A stretch of DNA of 64,000 nucleotides, taken from NCBI RefSeq assembly GCF_900634415.1, contig NC_041363.1, positions 7,239,463 to 7,303,462 on the forward strand, read 5' to 3'. This document shows positions 1-12,500 of this stretch, one piece after another; the first letter of the stretch is position 1; each line of letters begins with the position of its first letter. The DNA is from Cottoperca gobio. Lineage: Eukaryota > Chordata > Actinopteri > Perciformes > Bovichtidae. Under the pieces are notes generated by a model that worked only from the letters and a program-made list of their open reading frames with translations, had not been told where the DNA came from and did no database searches. The translations under genes and the position numbers were made by a program.

Positions 1-1000
1 CTTTGCTAGCTCAAGATAGCCACAGGGTTTCTTCTCTCGTCAACGGCCCATCTTCTTCTTCTTCTGCTGCTGCTGCTGCTGCTGCCCTCTGGTGACACTA
101 CTGCCACCTACTGGCCGGAGTGTTGTATGGCTGCTGATTGCGGCTCTTAGTGAAAGGATCATTCACCCAAAATAACTAAGTAACTTTCTTCTGCTAGAGA
201 CCATAATTTAATATTAAAAATAAAGATGAAGGAAAACAAAGACCCTAGCTGGAGTTAGGAATCTAAAATTGACGAAAAAAACATGTAGGTTAACTAACTA
301 TTAATTATCTAACATAATTATAAGCCTACAAGCTAGTTGTTAATATTACAAATCCTAAATCGTAAACCTTTAAATGTAAGGTGTCTGTATTCGTATGCGT
401 CTTCTAGCTATAGGCCAATATCCTAATTTTCCTGCAAGTTATGTGTACATATCCTCTTTGTTTTCTTTCTTTACTGTAAACTTTGCATATCCCCCTATCA
501 ATATCAATATCTACACTTAGGCACATCCACTAAACTGTCATATTGTAGCCTACATATTTGTTATAGTATTTTATAGTATCTTCTTCATATTATTATTGTA
601 ATTTTTCTATTATATACATTCTATTATATATGTATGTTCTTGACCTTGTCCTTTCGCTGTATTATTTATGTCCTCTTAATATGTTTATGGTATGCCGCAA
701 ATACAAATCGTGTCAGTGAAAACACGTGGCAATAAACCTTATTCTAAGAATGATTAAACATAAATCAGCCATTATGACTATTGCTAATCATCATAACTAG
801 TTTATAAATGTTTTACTATGAAAATCCAACAATAGATTTGCTTCAGACCAACTGAAACACAACACTTTTTGTCCTAACACCATTGAAGCATTATGGTATA
901 CCGTACCTGGATATGCCACTTTGTTACAGGTATAATGGGGGTGGTAGTAAAACCTCCTATCCGTGCAAACAGCCAGCCTTGACACTCTTTCACATGGGCG
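1..1000. other. Intergenic DNA upstream of the PKG-like gene; possible LINE tail
   Basis: No coding exon is recognised. Near position 50-95 there is a CTT/CTG trinucleotide tract (CTG about 7 units). The AT-rich segment around 560-745 ends in GGCAATAAACCTTATTCT, which resembles the 3' tails of fish non-LTR retrotransposons; the family cannot be named with confidence. The rest looks like unique AT-rich sequence. Confidence 0.35.
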
Positions 1001-1199
1001 GAATATCTGGGGAATAAAATGATTCATGCTCACCGCTCAGTTTGTCGCAAACCCACCAATCCCTAGGGTTCGGAAATACCCCAAAGACCCTCTGACCCAA
1101 TTGGGATCCGGTCGATGCATTTCTCATTTCAGCCTCCCGGATGGTCTCCACTGTCTTGGTCATGTGATTGCCTGCTGTCTGTGCCCAGCCCTGGCCAGC

Positions 1200-1343
1200 C
1201 CCGAGCAGGAGAGGAGCATCTTTCACTTGTACGGCTATAGAGGAGATCGGCACCTGTCGAATGGACCGTCTGCTGCCAAACAAGGACAAACATATTCAGG
1301 ACAAGTGAGAAAGACTTCCACAGACTCGGACAGGCTGCATGTT
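1200..1343 (+). other. Candidate 5' noncoding first exon of the PKG-like gene
   Basis: The start codon at 2572 lies three bases after a splice acceptor (CCTGCAG, ending 2568), so an upstream untranslated exon must exist. The segment ending CTGCATGTT before GTAAGTG at 1344 is the best donor seen upstream, in locally less AT-rich DNA. The left boundary (transcription start) is a guess; no TATA box was identified. RNA evidence would settle it. Confidence 0.35.
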
Positions 1344-1953
1344 GTAAGTGATCTTTATGTGTGAATGTGAAATACAGTACGGCATTATATTTTTTTGCAG
1401 AACAGAGCATGAGTGTTTACAAATAATTAGAAACATAAAACGCTGGTGTCACATTTTACCAACTCATAGGTTATTTTAAAGGCTATTCTCAGTGCATATA
1501 GCTCCGAGCGCGCTTGCGACCTCAAATCCATTTTTGATTCCTGCTTAGACACAAAGTGTGTGTGTGATTTAATAGAGAGTCTAAAATGACCTTGTCTTAA
1601 TCTGAGATGTTCTCTTGTATCTCGTTTAGCTAAAGCTACTTTTTTTCAGCATGTGTTTGTCTCATATTTCTCGTGTTCTTAAATTCATTTTTTCTAATTG
1701 TGTGAAAGAAAAAAACTCAAATATAGGCAATGCATAAACATACTGTATCTATAATCCATTTGTACATGTAGCCTATGTCCCCCCTGGAAACCAATTCAAG
1801 TACTGCAAGAAGTGCTGCAAGCTCATAAAGCAAAGACAGATTTATAGCATTTTATTGAATAAAGAGGAAACTGTGTCATTGGAATATACTGGAGCATGTT
1901 GTTTCTATTCAACCTGTTGAAAAGCTTTGCCATCAAATCTAATTTTAATGTAC

Positions 1954-2254
<301 letters not shown>

Positions 2255-2571
2255 TGTATTGCTGTCTGTCTATATCAAGCACTTATGGGAATATGTTCAG
2301 TATAAGAAGCATACAGCAAGCTCTCCTGTGTGTTCTTATCTAAGAAGAAGCCATTATGACTTATTGATTCCTTGTTTGTATTATTAGTATTATTAATATT
2401 GATATAAGTATTCACAGGTAGAGATACATATGGCTGTCAATCTTTGAGTTAACTGAGATGTTAGCTGCAAATTGTGTAGTTGGATAGGGTCCAACGACTG
2501 TTGTATGTATGTCCACTATGTGTATGATTGTATATGTTTTGCTGTGTTTTGTCACCTGACGCCTGCAGGTA

Positions 2572-5500
2572 ATGGGTACACTTCGGGACCTCCAATTTGC
2601 CCTGCAACTAAAGATTGAGGAGCTTCGCCAGAGGGACACACTAATAGATGAGTTAGAGTTGGAGTTGGATACAAAGGATGAACTCATTCGGAGACTGCAG
2701 GAAGAACTGGATCGCTACAGAGCTTCTGTCTCCCTCCCAGGATCCTCTACAGCTAGTGCAGGTACAGAACATGGTGCTCATACATGTCAGATTTTGAAGC
2801 ATCAACAGGTATCAAAAGCCTTATTGTTTGCTTGTTTTTCCTATTCTGTAGCTTGCTCAGTTCAAAGTGAGGACTCGCAGAGGACCAATAGGAAAACAGT
2901 CATTTCTGAGCCCTGCTGTCTGGACCCAGTGACTCTCGCCATGGTTTCACACAGAAGCTGTGACAAAAGCCAGGAGTAAGAGCACACATCGTTCTCTCAG
3001 CTGCTATAACAAAGAAATGTGTTTCTGAACGTTCAAGGCTCACCGACTGCTTTCTGCATGACTCAGAATCAATAAATATTTTTAGTCATTTTTAAACTGC
3101 TGCATTCAAGGCAGTAGCTTAGCATAGCTTGCCTTTGAATGTTACATCAGTATCCTTCCTTCGTGCCCCCAGGTCTCAGAGGCTGATTCAGGCAGCATTT
3201 TTGAAGAACGACTTGTTGAAGAACCTTGACAAAGAAGAAATCAGAGCCATCGTAGCCTGTATGTGTCCCACCATTATCAATCAAGGCTGTTATGTCGTTC
3301 AGGAGGGGGCCAACGGGGCTCAGGCTTATGTTTTAGAAGGTAAATCATTTTCTTCTTACAATTGCAAACATTAATCATGCTTGAGGATACTTATTAACAT
3401 TTCCTTGAGATGACATGTGCTCAAGAAGATGATTAGTTTCATCTTATCTTTGTATATCATTTGTCTTACTGCTGGCTCACAATGTGATTAGATAGTAAAT
3501 TGACTCTGCACTCGAAAACACCGATGTGAGTGTTGCATGTTTGTGCAAGACAAGAGGAGACACTTGGGATAACAAGCGACCCACATTGACGTATTTTGTG
3601 CCGTCAACTTGAATACAAAAGGCAGGAGAAAAGAGGTTCTGCTCGGACAGAGAGTTCATCAGTGCTTGATTGTCCTCGGGAATCTTGGCTGCATTTGTAA
3701 TGTGCCAGCTAATGGAGAGTGGCTGCTCCCTTTTTGTAGCTTGTCATCCTAACCTAAGAGGTGGTGGCCTTGATTCGCTCAGGGATGATTGCAAATGTGT
3801 TGTTTGCAAATTCTTGACAGTCTCTCTACTTTTCCTGACACAAAAACACATGCACATAACAGTTCCAGGTATTGTGTACATGCTATATTTCTGCATTGAC
3901 TGTGAGTTTATTAACAGAAGGGCGGCTGGAAGTGACAAAAGACGGACTGAAGTTTCTCACAATCGAGCCAGAAGACATGTTCGGAGAGCTGGCTCTCCTC
4001 TACAACTGCACACACACCTACTCTGTGTCAGGTATCAAAACATTGTGTTCCTGGTTTTATATGTGCATGTAGAGATCGCTGGATTTTCACTTTAATTAGT
4101 TTTGATTTGGTGGGGATATAAATAAATGTTGTTTAAGAGAATATCACAAGCAGGCTGATTTTTTTTGCCAGTGGTCTCAGACAGACATCCTTTGAATCTA
4201 AAATCAAAGACCCTTTGAGATCACAGCTTCAAACAGTTTTTCTCAGAGATGTGAGGAATTTAAAACCTTTTCTGCTTTACTGCATAACCCAGCTGTCTGA
4301 CTGCCACATCTCCTCCCTGCAATCCCAGATGCATTTACTCTAATTTTCACAAACATTTCCAGAAATTATTTGTATTCAATTCACTCTTCTCATATACATT
4401 TATGGTGCGAGAACGTGTGATATTCTTTAGGAAATAGAGATGTCATTTTCTTCCAGCATCTGATCAGAGTCTTGTGGGAAAACTTTCTCAGCATTTGACC
4501 TGGTTTCATACATAAACAGTCTTTCAAAACGACAAGGATCAGTTTCAATTGAAAAAGTCTAAGCATCTCGTTCCCTTTTTGTACCGCTTTCTTTATCTTG
4601 CGACCAATTCCAATTTTCTTTTCTTTACTCTTTGCTCATGTCTGATATGTTCAAGGCCCACTGTATTTATCTCCTTCCTGACCAGAAATTAAGAAATGTT
4701 TTTGTGGAGACCATCAATAAGGCTTTTGATAGTGTGGTCTCTTTCATTGTGAGTGATAAAGCTGCAGGTTTATCATCAGCCCGGGGAGTTCAGGGCGGAA
4801 AATTATTTACTGCAGAAAATGTCAGAAAATCCTCCTTTGAGAGCAATGTAGAAGGTAGATTTCTCATCCTTAGCATTTATGAAACAATATGTGCATTTCT
4901 GCAAACAATGAAGATGTATAGAACTGCACATAAAATATGCTTTGAGTACGACAACTACTTAAAACCATTTTGCATGTAATTTAACGAGTCAATGCCTGTG
5001 ACATAAGGACTTTTTAATGTAGGAAAGAGCAGACAATTGTACATAATCATTTGCATGATCATTTTTTTCAAAAGAATGAGAAATTGCTTTATGATGTGCA
5101 TGTGACGTAATGGTTGAACAAGTAAAAAACATCCTGCACGGCTCGCAGATCCAAATAAAGCAAATGCTGTAAATTGCGTATCATCTGGTGCTAAAGTTCA
5201 AACTAATGGGGTATATCCAAATGCAGGGGATTGAGATACCACCATATTATCAGATAGTGGATCTAATTAGATCGTCTGGAGGATATCTTCAGTTTGCAGG
5301 AAGCTTCAGTGAATCAATCAATACGGGTCATTATTAATTTACAACACCCTCTTTTTCAAGATCTATTATAAAGAAAGAGTCATAAAAGTTAAATAAATCA
5401 GATTAGATTTATATTAAAGTCTGTCTCTGTGAGAAGATAGGACATTTTTATTCTACATGATGAGCATTTCTCATAATAGAGTCTTGGCCTGCTTGCTAGA

Positions 5501-8500
5501 TGCTCTTCAGGATGTAGTGGATCCTGCATTCAATCCACTTCCATCACATACTACACGTGTCTTTGACAGCTGTTTCAATACTTCAGTTTCCACCTGAGCT
5601 CCGTCACAACATTAATCACTTCTTCTGTCTTTTATCTGCAGCGCAGACGGACAGCAAGCTCTGGGTTATTGATCGTAAAAGCTACCAGACTATACTTATG
5701 CAGAGCGGTCTCAACAGCCTTTCTCATTCAATGGAGCTGCTTAGCAGGTGAACATTGGACCGATACACTTCGTTTGACACTGAGCAGGCCCAGGAGAGCT
5801 GCTCTACTACCTTCATTACAATATCACCAGGGTCATGTTGTTTGTCAGTCGCCACAAAGCCTTCTTTTTAGGCCTTTAACACTTAAATATCAAAATTCTC
5901 ATGACATGTTTCTGAAATGAAATCTAACACTTGTCAAACCTTTGATCGTCTTTGTACCTGTGTGTCTGCAGCGTTCCCTTCCTGCAGTCTTTGCCAGAGG
6001 ATGTCATCATGAACATGTCCGATCTCATGGAGGAGGTACACATTAAGTACTTACAATTTAAAGCTATCACTCGTTCGTCAGCAGATAGATCGTGTGTGCA
6101 CACAGATGGGACGCGTGTAAACATGATTGTTTACAGACGGGCCTTTTGTATTTCTTTATTTTCAGCTTTCTTTGTTTTGTATCAGTTCACCAGCTGGTGC
6201 TGAGGTAGAATCACAATGAATCCTTCATTGTTCAAGATATCTTTATATCTGTTAGAGACTTGATTCCTTTTCTCACACTTTGCTCTTCTATCTGTCGTTT
6301 ACAGACACACTACAGTGAAGGTGACTACATCATTCGACAAGGGGCAACAGGAGACACCTTTTATATCATTGGCAAAGGCCAGGTATAGTTTTATGCTCTT
6401 TGCCTGCTGCACAGATGAGATAAGGCTTTTAGAGAGAGAAAAGATTAAGATTGTGGAGGACAAAATGTCACTGCAGCTTTACAAATTGCATTATTACATG
6501 ATAATTGACTTTGGGGCTTTTATACATTGCTTTCGAGCGAGACCTCTTTTTCATTACCTCTCTACTTTGTGCTTGCCAGGTGAAAGTGACAGAAAAGAAG
6601 TCAGACCATGAAGAGCAGATTGTCCTTTCTAAGCTCTCTGAGAGACAGTGGTTTGGAGAGAAAGCTCTGTGGGGGTAAGAAGAAATTATGCACTTTTAGG
6701 GGAATTAATGCAGGTTTCATGAGCAACATGATGGTATTTGTTCAACCATAATATCAATGATTGTATTTGTGCATTAATAACATTATGATTTTGTTATTCA
6801 CTGTCTTTAGAGACGATGTTCGGACTATGAATGTGATTGCTGCAGGTGAAGTTACATGCCTGGTCATAGACAGGGAGTAAGTGGATATTTTTGTTAATAA
6901 AATCCACTGCACAGAAAATGTTAACTGATTCAGTTGCTTCACAATACTCTAAGTTGGTCATAAATTGATGTGCTTATCCAGGGATTTGGAGAATATTCAT
7001 GTGTTTCTGTGTTTCAGGACCTTTAAAGAGTTGGTGTTTGACTGCAGTCATGAGGTGCAGCAAAGCAATGAATCCAAAATTGAGTGAGGAGCATTACAAT
7101 GCTATTTTCTACAATAAAATGTAATCTGCACCTACAACAACAACACAAGGTATAAACTCACCTGCATTTTGCATGTGAACAGGTCGGATAAAGATCCTGA
7201 TCTCTTCTCATCGTCCACCTTAAGTGATTTCCAGATTGTCTGCACTCTAGCAGTTGGGGAGTTTGGTCACGTAGACCTGGTAAGAGTTGATCTTATAGCA
7301 GCTCACACAAAAGCCCCCCCCCCCCCCCCCCCCCCATGCAGCTGCCTCCTCCAGATTCCATGTTTCTATAATGTAATCTATTGCTTTCCACCTCCACGTC
7401 AGGTGCAACTAAAGAGCAACAACAAGTGTCTTTATGCCATGAGGGTGCTTAAGAAGAAGCTGATCCTCAACAACGGTCAACGAGAGCACATCCTGAGAGA
7501 AGGCCACATCCTAATGGAGGCTCATTGTCCATTCATAGCCAGGTGTCTGTCCTCCAACACTTATCTAATTAGTGTTGTTTTGATTACGTAATGTGTTAAT
7601 GATCTTTAACATGTTTCTATATTTGTGTTGATCAAGGCTTCACAAAACCTTTAGAGACGCCGAGTGCTTGTACATTCTGACAGAAGCTTGTCTCGGTGGG
7701 GATTTATGCAATCTACTCAAAGATAAGTAAGAATTGTCAGACTAAAGAAGATGCAAGGCGCTTTTTGTCATCATCCTGATAAAATATTTATAGTTGCCAC
7801 TGTGTATATATGCTTTCATCAAAATGCAGTTTTAAGACCTAGCAGGGTTTGATGTCTTACATGTGAGTACATCACACAAACAGAACTTCTACATACTGTT
7901 TCAGAGGATTCTTGGACGAATGCAGCACCAGGTTCTACACGGCTTGTGTTGTTGAGGCCTTGACCTTTCTTCACTGTCGAGGTGTCGTCTATAGAGACGT
8001 CAAGCCTGAAAATGTTGTTCTGGATGAGCGTGGTTATGCCAAACTGGTACTACAATTGGTTACAAACTTAGGTTCAGATTTCCAATATGAAATTGTAGTT
8101 TGCTGTGAGTGAACTCATATCCACGTTTTGTAGATTGGCTCCAGATGTCTGAAGAAGGTTGAGGTGGGTAAGAAAACCTGGACGTTCTGCGGTACACCGG
8201 GCCACATGGCACCGGAAATCATCTTGAACAAAGGCCACAGTATATCTGCAGACTTCTGGTCACTGGGTGTTTTTGTGTTCGAACTTCTGAGTGGTGGGTA
8301 GGTTTTACAGTTTTATGCAGACCTACTTTTTAAGATCATTCCTCCAGTTATAGATTGAAGTGATGGTTACAGGCTCACGTTTTCCTCTCCAGGCTCCCAT
8401 TCAGCGACTCTGACCCGATAAAAATTCTCACTGCAACCATCCGTGGCATCGATCAGATCGACTTCCCTAAAACCATCAGCAGAAGTGCCTCCAGTCTAAT

Positions 8501-9200
8501 AAAGAAGCTGTGCAGGTGTTGTAAATATGACCCACTAGACACCATAAATTACAATGTGAAAGCTAATGAAAGTTGTTTTATATTACTTTTTCAGACCAGC
8601 ACTAACACCCACCCACCATTATGTATGCTGTATTACGTTTCCCCTCTTCCAGCCCAAACACAAACAGATAGGAGCAAATTGAGGAACAGTTCAGGTGCGT
8701 TAGGAACGACCTGTGCTGTAACAACACCTCTCGAAGGACAGAAACTAATTATTAATTCACAGTTTATTTATCTGGTTGCTCTTGTTTGTTTTCCTTCACC
8801 AAGGAACAATCCGTCGGAGAGACTGGGCAGTCAGAGAAGCGGGGTCAAGGACATCCAGAAGCACAAGTAAGATAACAGATTTATTACACCGGAGAAAAAC
8901 TCAAGTGTCTGTGCTTGGAAACATGGTTTTACAGGTTGTAATACGTTTTCATTCAGATGGTTTGAAGGATTCAACTGGGACGGACTCTGTAAAGGCACAT
9001 TAAACCCTCCAGTTATTCCCAAAGTAAGACATGTCTGCTTTGGCTTTTCTTTTCTTTTGTGATAACCCTTGTTGCAGTGAATATATCTGCTATTTTATAT
9101 GTTTTACACTTTCTTTCAGGTTAAGGATCCTTTGGACAGCAGTACATCATGTGCTCATTACACCGAGGGACTCAGTGGAACTTTGTACAAACTGGGATGA
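2572..9200 (+). CDS. PRKG1-beta-like cGMP-dependent protein kinase, predicted pseudokinase (prkg3-like paralogue)
   Basis: Nineteen coding exons: 2572-2761, 2861-2975, 3173-3339, 3918-4031, 5642-5747, 5972-6035, 6305-6382, 6580-6674, 6811-6876, 7018-7083, 7183-7279, 7403-7542, 7637-7726, 7905-8046, 8134-8297, 8393-8515, 8804-8866, 8957-9023, 9120-9200. They total 2028 nt and all phases connect, giving 675 aa (PRKG1-beta is 686). Residues 1-55 form a leucine zipper starting MGTLRDLQFALQLKIEELRQ, near-identical to PRKG1-beta. Residues 74-81 (RKTVISEP) sit where the autoinhibitory segment lies. Cyclic-nucleotide domain A (about 102-230) has FGELALLYNCTHT, with His190 in place of the phosphate-binding Arg. 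Domain B (about 231-345) keeps FGEKALWGDDVRT (Arg314, Thr315). Kinase domain (about 370-630): the glycine loop is AVGEFG, the VAIK lysine is Arg400, YRDVKPEN is intact (Asp494, Lys496, Asn499), DFG is replaced by Gly512-Ser-Arg, and the activation loop is TWTFCGTPGHMAPE. The tail ends GTLYKLG, without the usual GWDxDF. Inference: it dimerises and binds cGMP but is unlikely to phosphorylate normally. It could correspond to fish prkg3; that name is not proven here. Confidence 0.93.
4032..5641 (+). other. Longest internal intron of the PKG-like gene
   Basis: A 1.6-kb intron between the two halves of cyclic-nucleotide domain A, bounded by GTATCA and CTGCAG. It contains a 115-codon open frame at 4632-4979 that resembles nothing recognised and is not needed for the gene model. 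No repeat is obvious. Confidence 0.8.
7314..7335 (+). repeat. Poly-C tract (22 C) in a PKG-like intron
   Basis: An uninterrupted run of 22 cytosines, in the short intron between the exon carrying the glycine loop and the exon carrying the altered catalytic lysine. Confidence 0.95.
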
Positions 9201-9500
9201 TTTCTGAACTGGGGTGAATCCTTGACTGACAATAATCCATCACTTTCAGGATTTAGTCCTCATAAACTATAAACTGCCCTCAGTCTTACTGCAATCAATA
9301 ATTTATTATATTTTCAGACAACTAAATAAATATTTTTCACAGTATCAGTTACTGCAGATATTATTTGATAAATGAACCATGCTGCCTACTGTGTTAAACT
9401 CAGACTGTTTTTGATGTACACTCCCTATAGATTCATAAACATAGGACTTGATGTCACTACTGTTGAAAGTAACTTAATAAACAAATAGTCTGTAACAAAC
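9201..9500 (+). terminator. 3' UTR and poly(A) signals of the PKG-like gene
   Basis: After the TGA at 9198-9200 there are AATAAA hexamers at 9325-9330 and 9476-9481. Either could direct cleavage; the second is followed within about 25 bases by a T-rich stretch (GTTCTTTCTTTCTTCC), which is typical downstream-element composition. Confidence 0.6.
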
Positions 9501-12500
9501 TGTTCTTTCTTTCTTCCTAAATCTGCAATCTCACGATGACTTTCACTTGTTTTGGGATTGTACAACTGTCACTATTTGATCTCTCCCCAAAAGGCCTGAA
9601 TAAAATTAAGAAGTGACGTCAGAGTCGGCCCAGTCGTGCAGAAAAGCGTCAAGCTACAAAAAGGAACAAAGATAAATACAGGAAGTTGAGTGATCTTTAC
9701 TTCAAAATAAAGTAGCCTAACATAATTAAATTGTTAAGAAAGTGTTAGCCTGTTGAGGATGTCAGGCTAAAAATAACTACAATGATATATCCTACTGACA
9801 TCTTTAGATTAGACCGAAATATGGTGTGAAATGTGGTTGTTATAAAGACGGGGTGACAATGTGATTTGATGTGTGGCGTGGCTTAAACAAAGGATGCTTT
9901 ATTGAAAGGTAGAATTCATTGATTTTGTAGCTAACAATATCTAGCTTTGATCAATAAAAAAACAGCAAAAATAAATATATTCAGCAATTGTTTTACCTCC
10001 TTTTTATTAATGCAATGTAATTAAAGCATTCAAGATAACATGTGTTAACTTTGCTGTTTCATCATATTCTCTTTTAGATTACCTTTTTGTTTTGTTTTAC
10101 TATAACGTTAAAATATGACAAGTAGTCTCGTAGTGGAGTACAAATAACACATTTAGTCGAATGATATGATTTAAGGAATCGCACACCGCTTCCTTCAATC
10201 ATTGTTTTATTTTGAAGGTTTTTGACCGGATATCAACGTAATTGTCATGTCATGTGAACACATTTCGATGGATCAGATGTTCAAGTAGTTGCACAATCAA
10301 AGGAACAATTGGAGGCCTGCATTTGTTTCTTTTTACCGAGGTAAGTTTAATGTAGTCTGTCTTTGGTTATTAGTTTGTTTCCAGTAGTTTCATCTCGATA
10401 TAGAAACAAACCTTAAACTGCGAAGGATCAAATTCCGATCTAAAAATAAGTAAAGTGTGTCTGCAACCCGGTGAATGAAAGGCGTTTGTAGTCCTCGCAG
10501 CACTGTGAAGATGAATCAACATGTTAAACTGGTGCATGCAGTTTTAAAGAAGTGTTCCTTTAAATGATCCAGGGATGAAATACAGACACATTTCTTAATA
10601 ATGCTGCATTCAAAACGCATGGGATGAAGTAACTCTTAACCATGATGCCTCATCTATGAGGGCTTTTGGTGCAATTTGCTCAAATAAAGCTGTTGCACAT
10701 TATGGTGCTTTTCCCCTATTGCAAGACTGTCACCTTAAAAGCACAGTGCTGTGGTATGTTGTCCCTGATCCAAGCTGGGGATGATTATGGTGGGGAAGAG
10801 TTTCAGCCTGAACTGTAGCTTCTCTGACTTTTGTTTTTGTTTTGTTTTGTCATCCTCTGGAGTGTGACAGTTATAGTGTATACAGTATGGCAGCTGAGGT
10901 GTGTGTGTCTGGGTTATGCAGGGCTGGATGATCTGCCCTGGCGCACAGACACACTCAGTTGAGGTGCCAGGAAAGGTAAACGTGGAAGATTGCCCTTGCA
11001 TAGTGATGTCTGAACCTCGGCTGCTTGCTTGTATGAAACTTCAGGCTGGAAGGGAGGGGAGGGGGGGGAGCACACATTGTGCATCGTCTGTGAGAATGCT
11101 GATTTGGTTTCAAGTGAATTTGAGATCATGAGCATCCTGTGGAAAGTTTTTTCTATGTGCAGGATGTGTGATCTTTCTCATTTAGTCTTCACATCCTTCC
11201 CCCTCGACAAGAAAACCTTCATTGTGAACAAGTGTGACTGTGTTCTTCACGCTTCATTTGGAAATCACAGCCGGATAACACCGGTGCGTTTCGTCCTCTC
11301 TCTTTTGCTGGTTTCCACCCCACTGCCCGGCCAGCCTCACGTGTCCCCCCTTTCTCTCTCTCTCTCTCTGCATCTCCCCTCGATCGGACCATTCACTTCT
11401 CATGGCACATGGAAAGTGTGCAGAGTTCATTGCTGCTGCTCTGCTGTGGCTACAAAATGCTGTCGCCTCTCTCTCCCATAAAAAACGTCCCCTCCCCCTT
11501 CTTCATGTCACCTCCTGTAGTTTTCTGGGTCAGGGGGAAGCATTCCCCAGCATCGCTCTCATCACCACAGAAGCTCTGCAGGCCACTGTGCAGAGCCTCT
11601 TCTCACTCCATGTCATAAGGGACTTTTTCGATTTTGTTTTTTTTGAGGGGACATAATTCCGACTCTGATATTATGCTGCTATATTATAAGTTTTATTTAA
11701 CAGGAAAATAACAAAACACTTTATTACTGGGGGAAAAAAAGCATCGTAAAGGTCAGTCCTTTTCTGTCTGCTTATGCTGAAAAGACATGCATACATATGT
11801 TAAGCTTTGTTTCATGCTCTCTGGCCCGACCAAAAAGTATTTTTATAATTCAAAACTTTTTTTTGTTTTAAATAGAGCAAGAAATGGCTATAACTTCTCC
11901 TCTTTAAGTCCCTGCAATTGCTCTTTTTTAATACAAGTAGGCCTCCAACGGGAATGTTGCCAAGACATTTCTGCCATTCTTCTTCTTAATGTAGCTTAGG
12001 ACGACACTACCCTTTGCATTTATTAACATAAACCCTGGGAAAATGTCTCCCTAAAGCTACTCTACATCACCTCTCAAATTCTAAATTCAAGCTCTGTTTT
12101 GACCTAAGACAAGGTCATTATTTTACTAATAATACTTTTAAAATTAAATTGTAAACCCTTCAATAACTTCTTTAATCTCCCATCCCGTTGGTAGTTTTTC
12201 AACTTTCCTTGTATAATTTCCTTTTTATATGAGGCTTATTGTATTCTATGCACCCCCCCCCCCCACATGTTTAATTGTTTTTAGTCATAAAAGTTATATT
12301 AATTATTGATGACCTGCCAGATCTTTCTCTAAATCAGTTTTTTGGTTTCTATTATCATATTGTGCTTCACACTGCAGCTCTCCTGCTCTGCATCTGCTTG
12401 TCAGCTGGAGTAAATGTGCTCATACATGCAGAGTGCCTGAGGCTGAGATCTGTTGCATGCCTGTCGTCCCACTGTGAACCTGCATTATATATTCACAGGC

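Noticed and set aside
1026..1364. 112-codon plus frame before the PKG-like gene
   Set aside because: The protein has no recognisable domain; part of the segment is better explained as a noncoding first exon ending at 1343.
8047..8133. Possible hidden DFG in the intron before the activation-loop exon (an Asp-Phe pair in frame at about 8076)
   Set aside because: The read-through gives SDFQYE, not DFG, and ends in a stop; the GT-AG junction gives exactly the family spacing (11 residues), with Gly-Ser-Arg at DFG.
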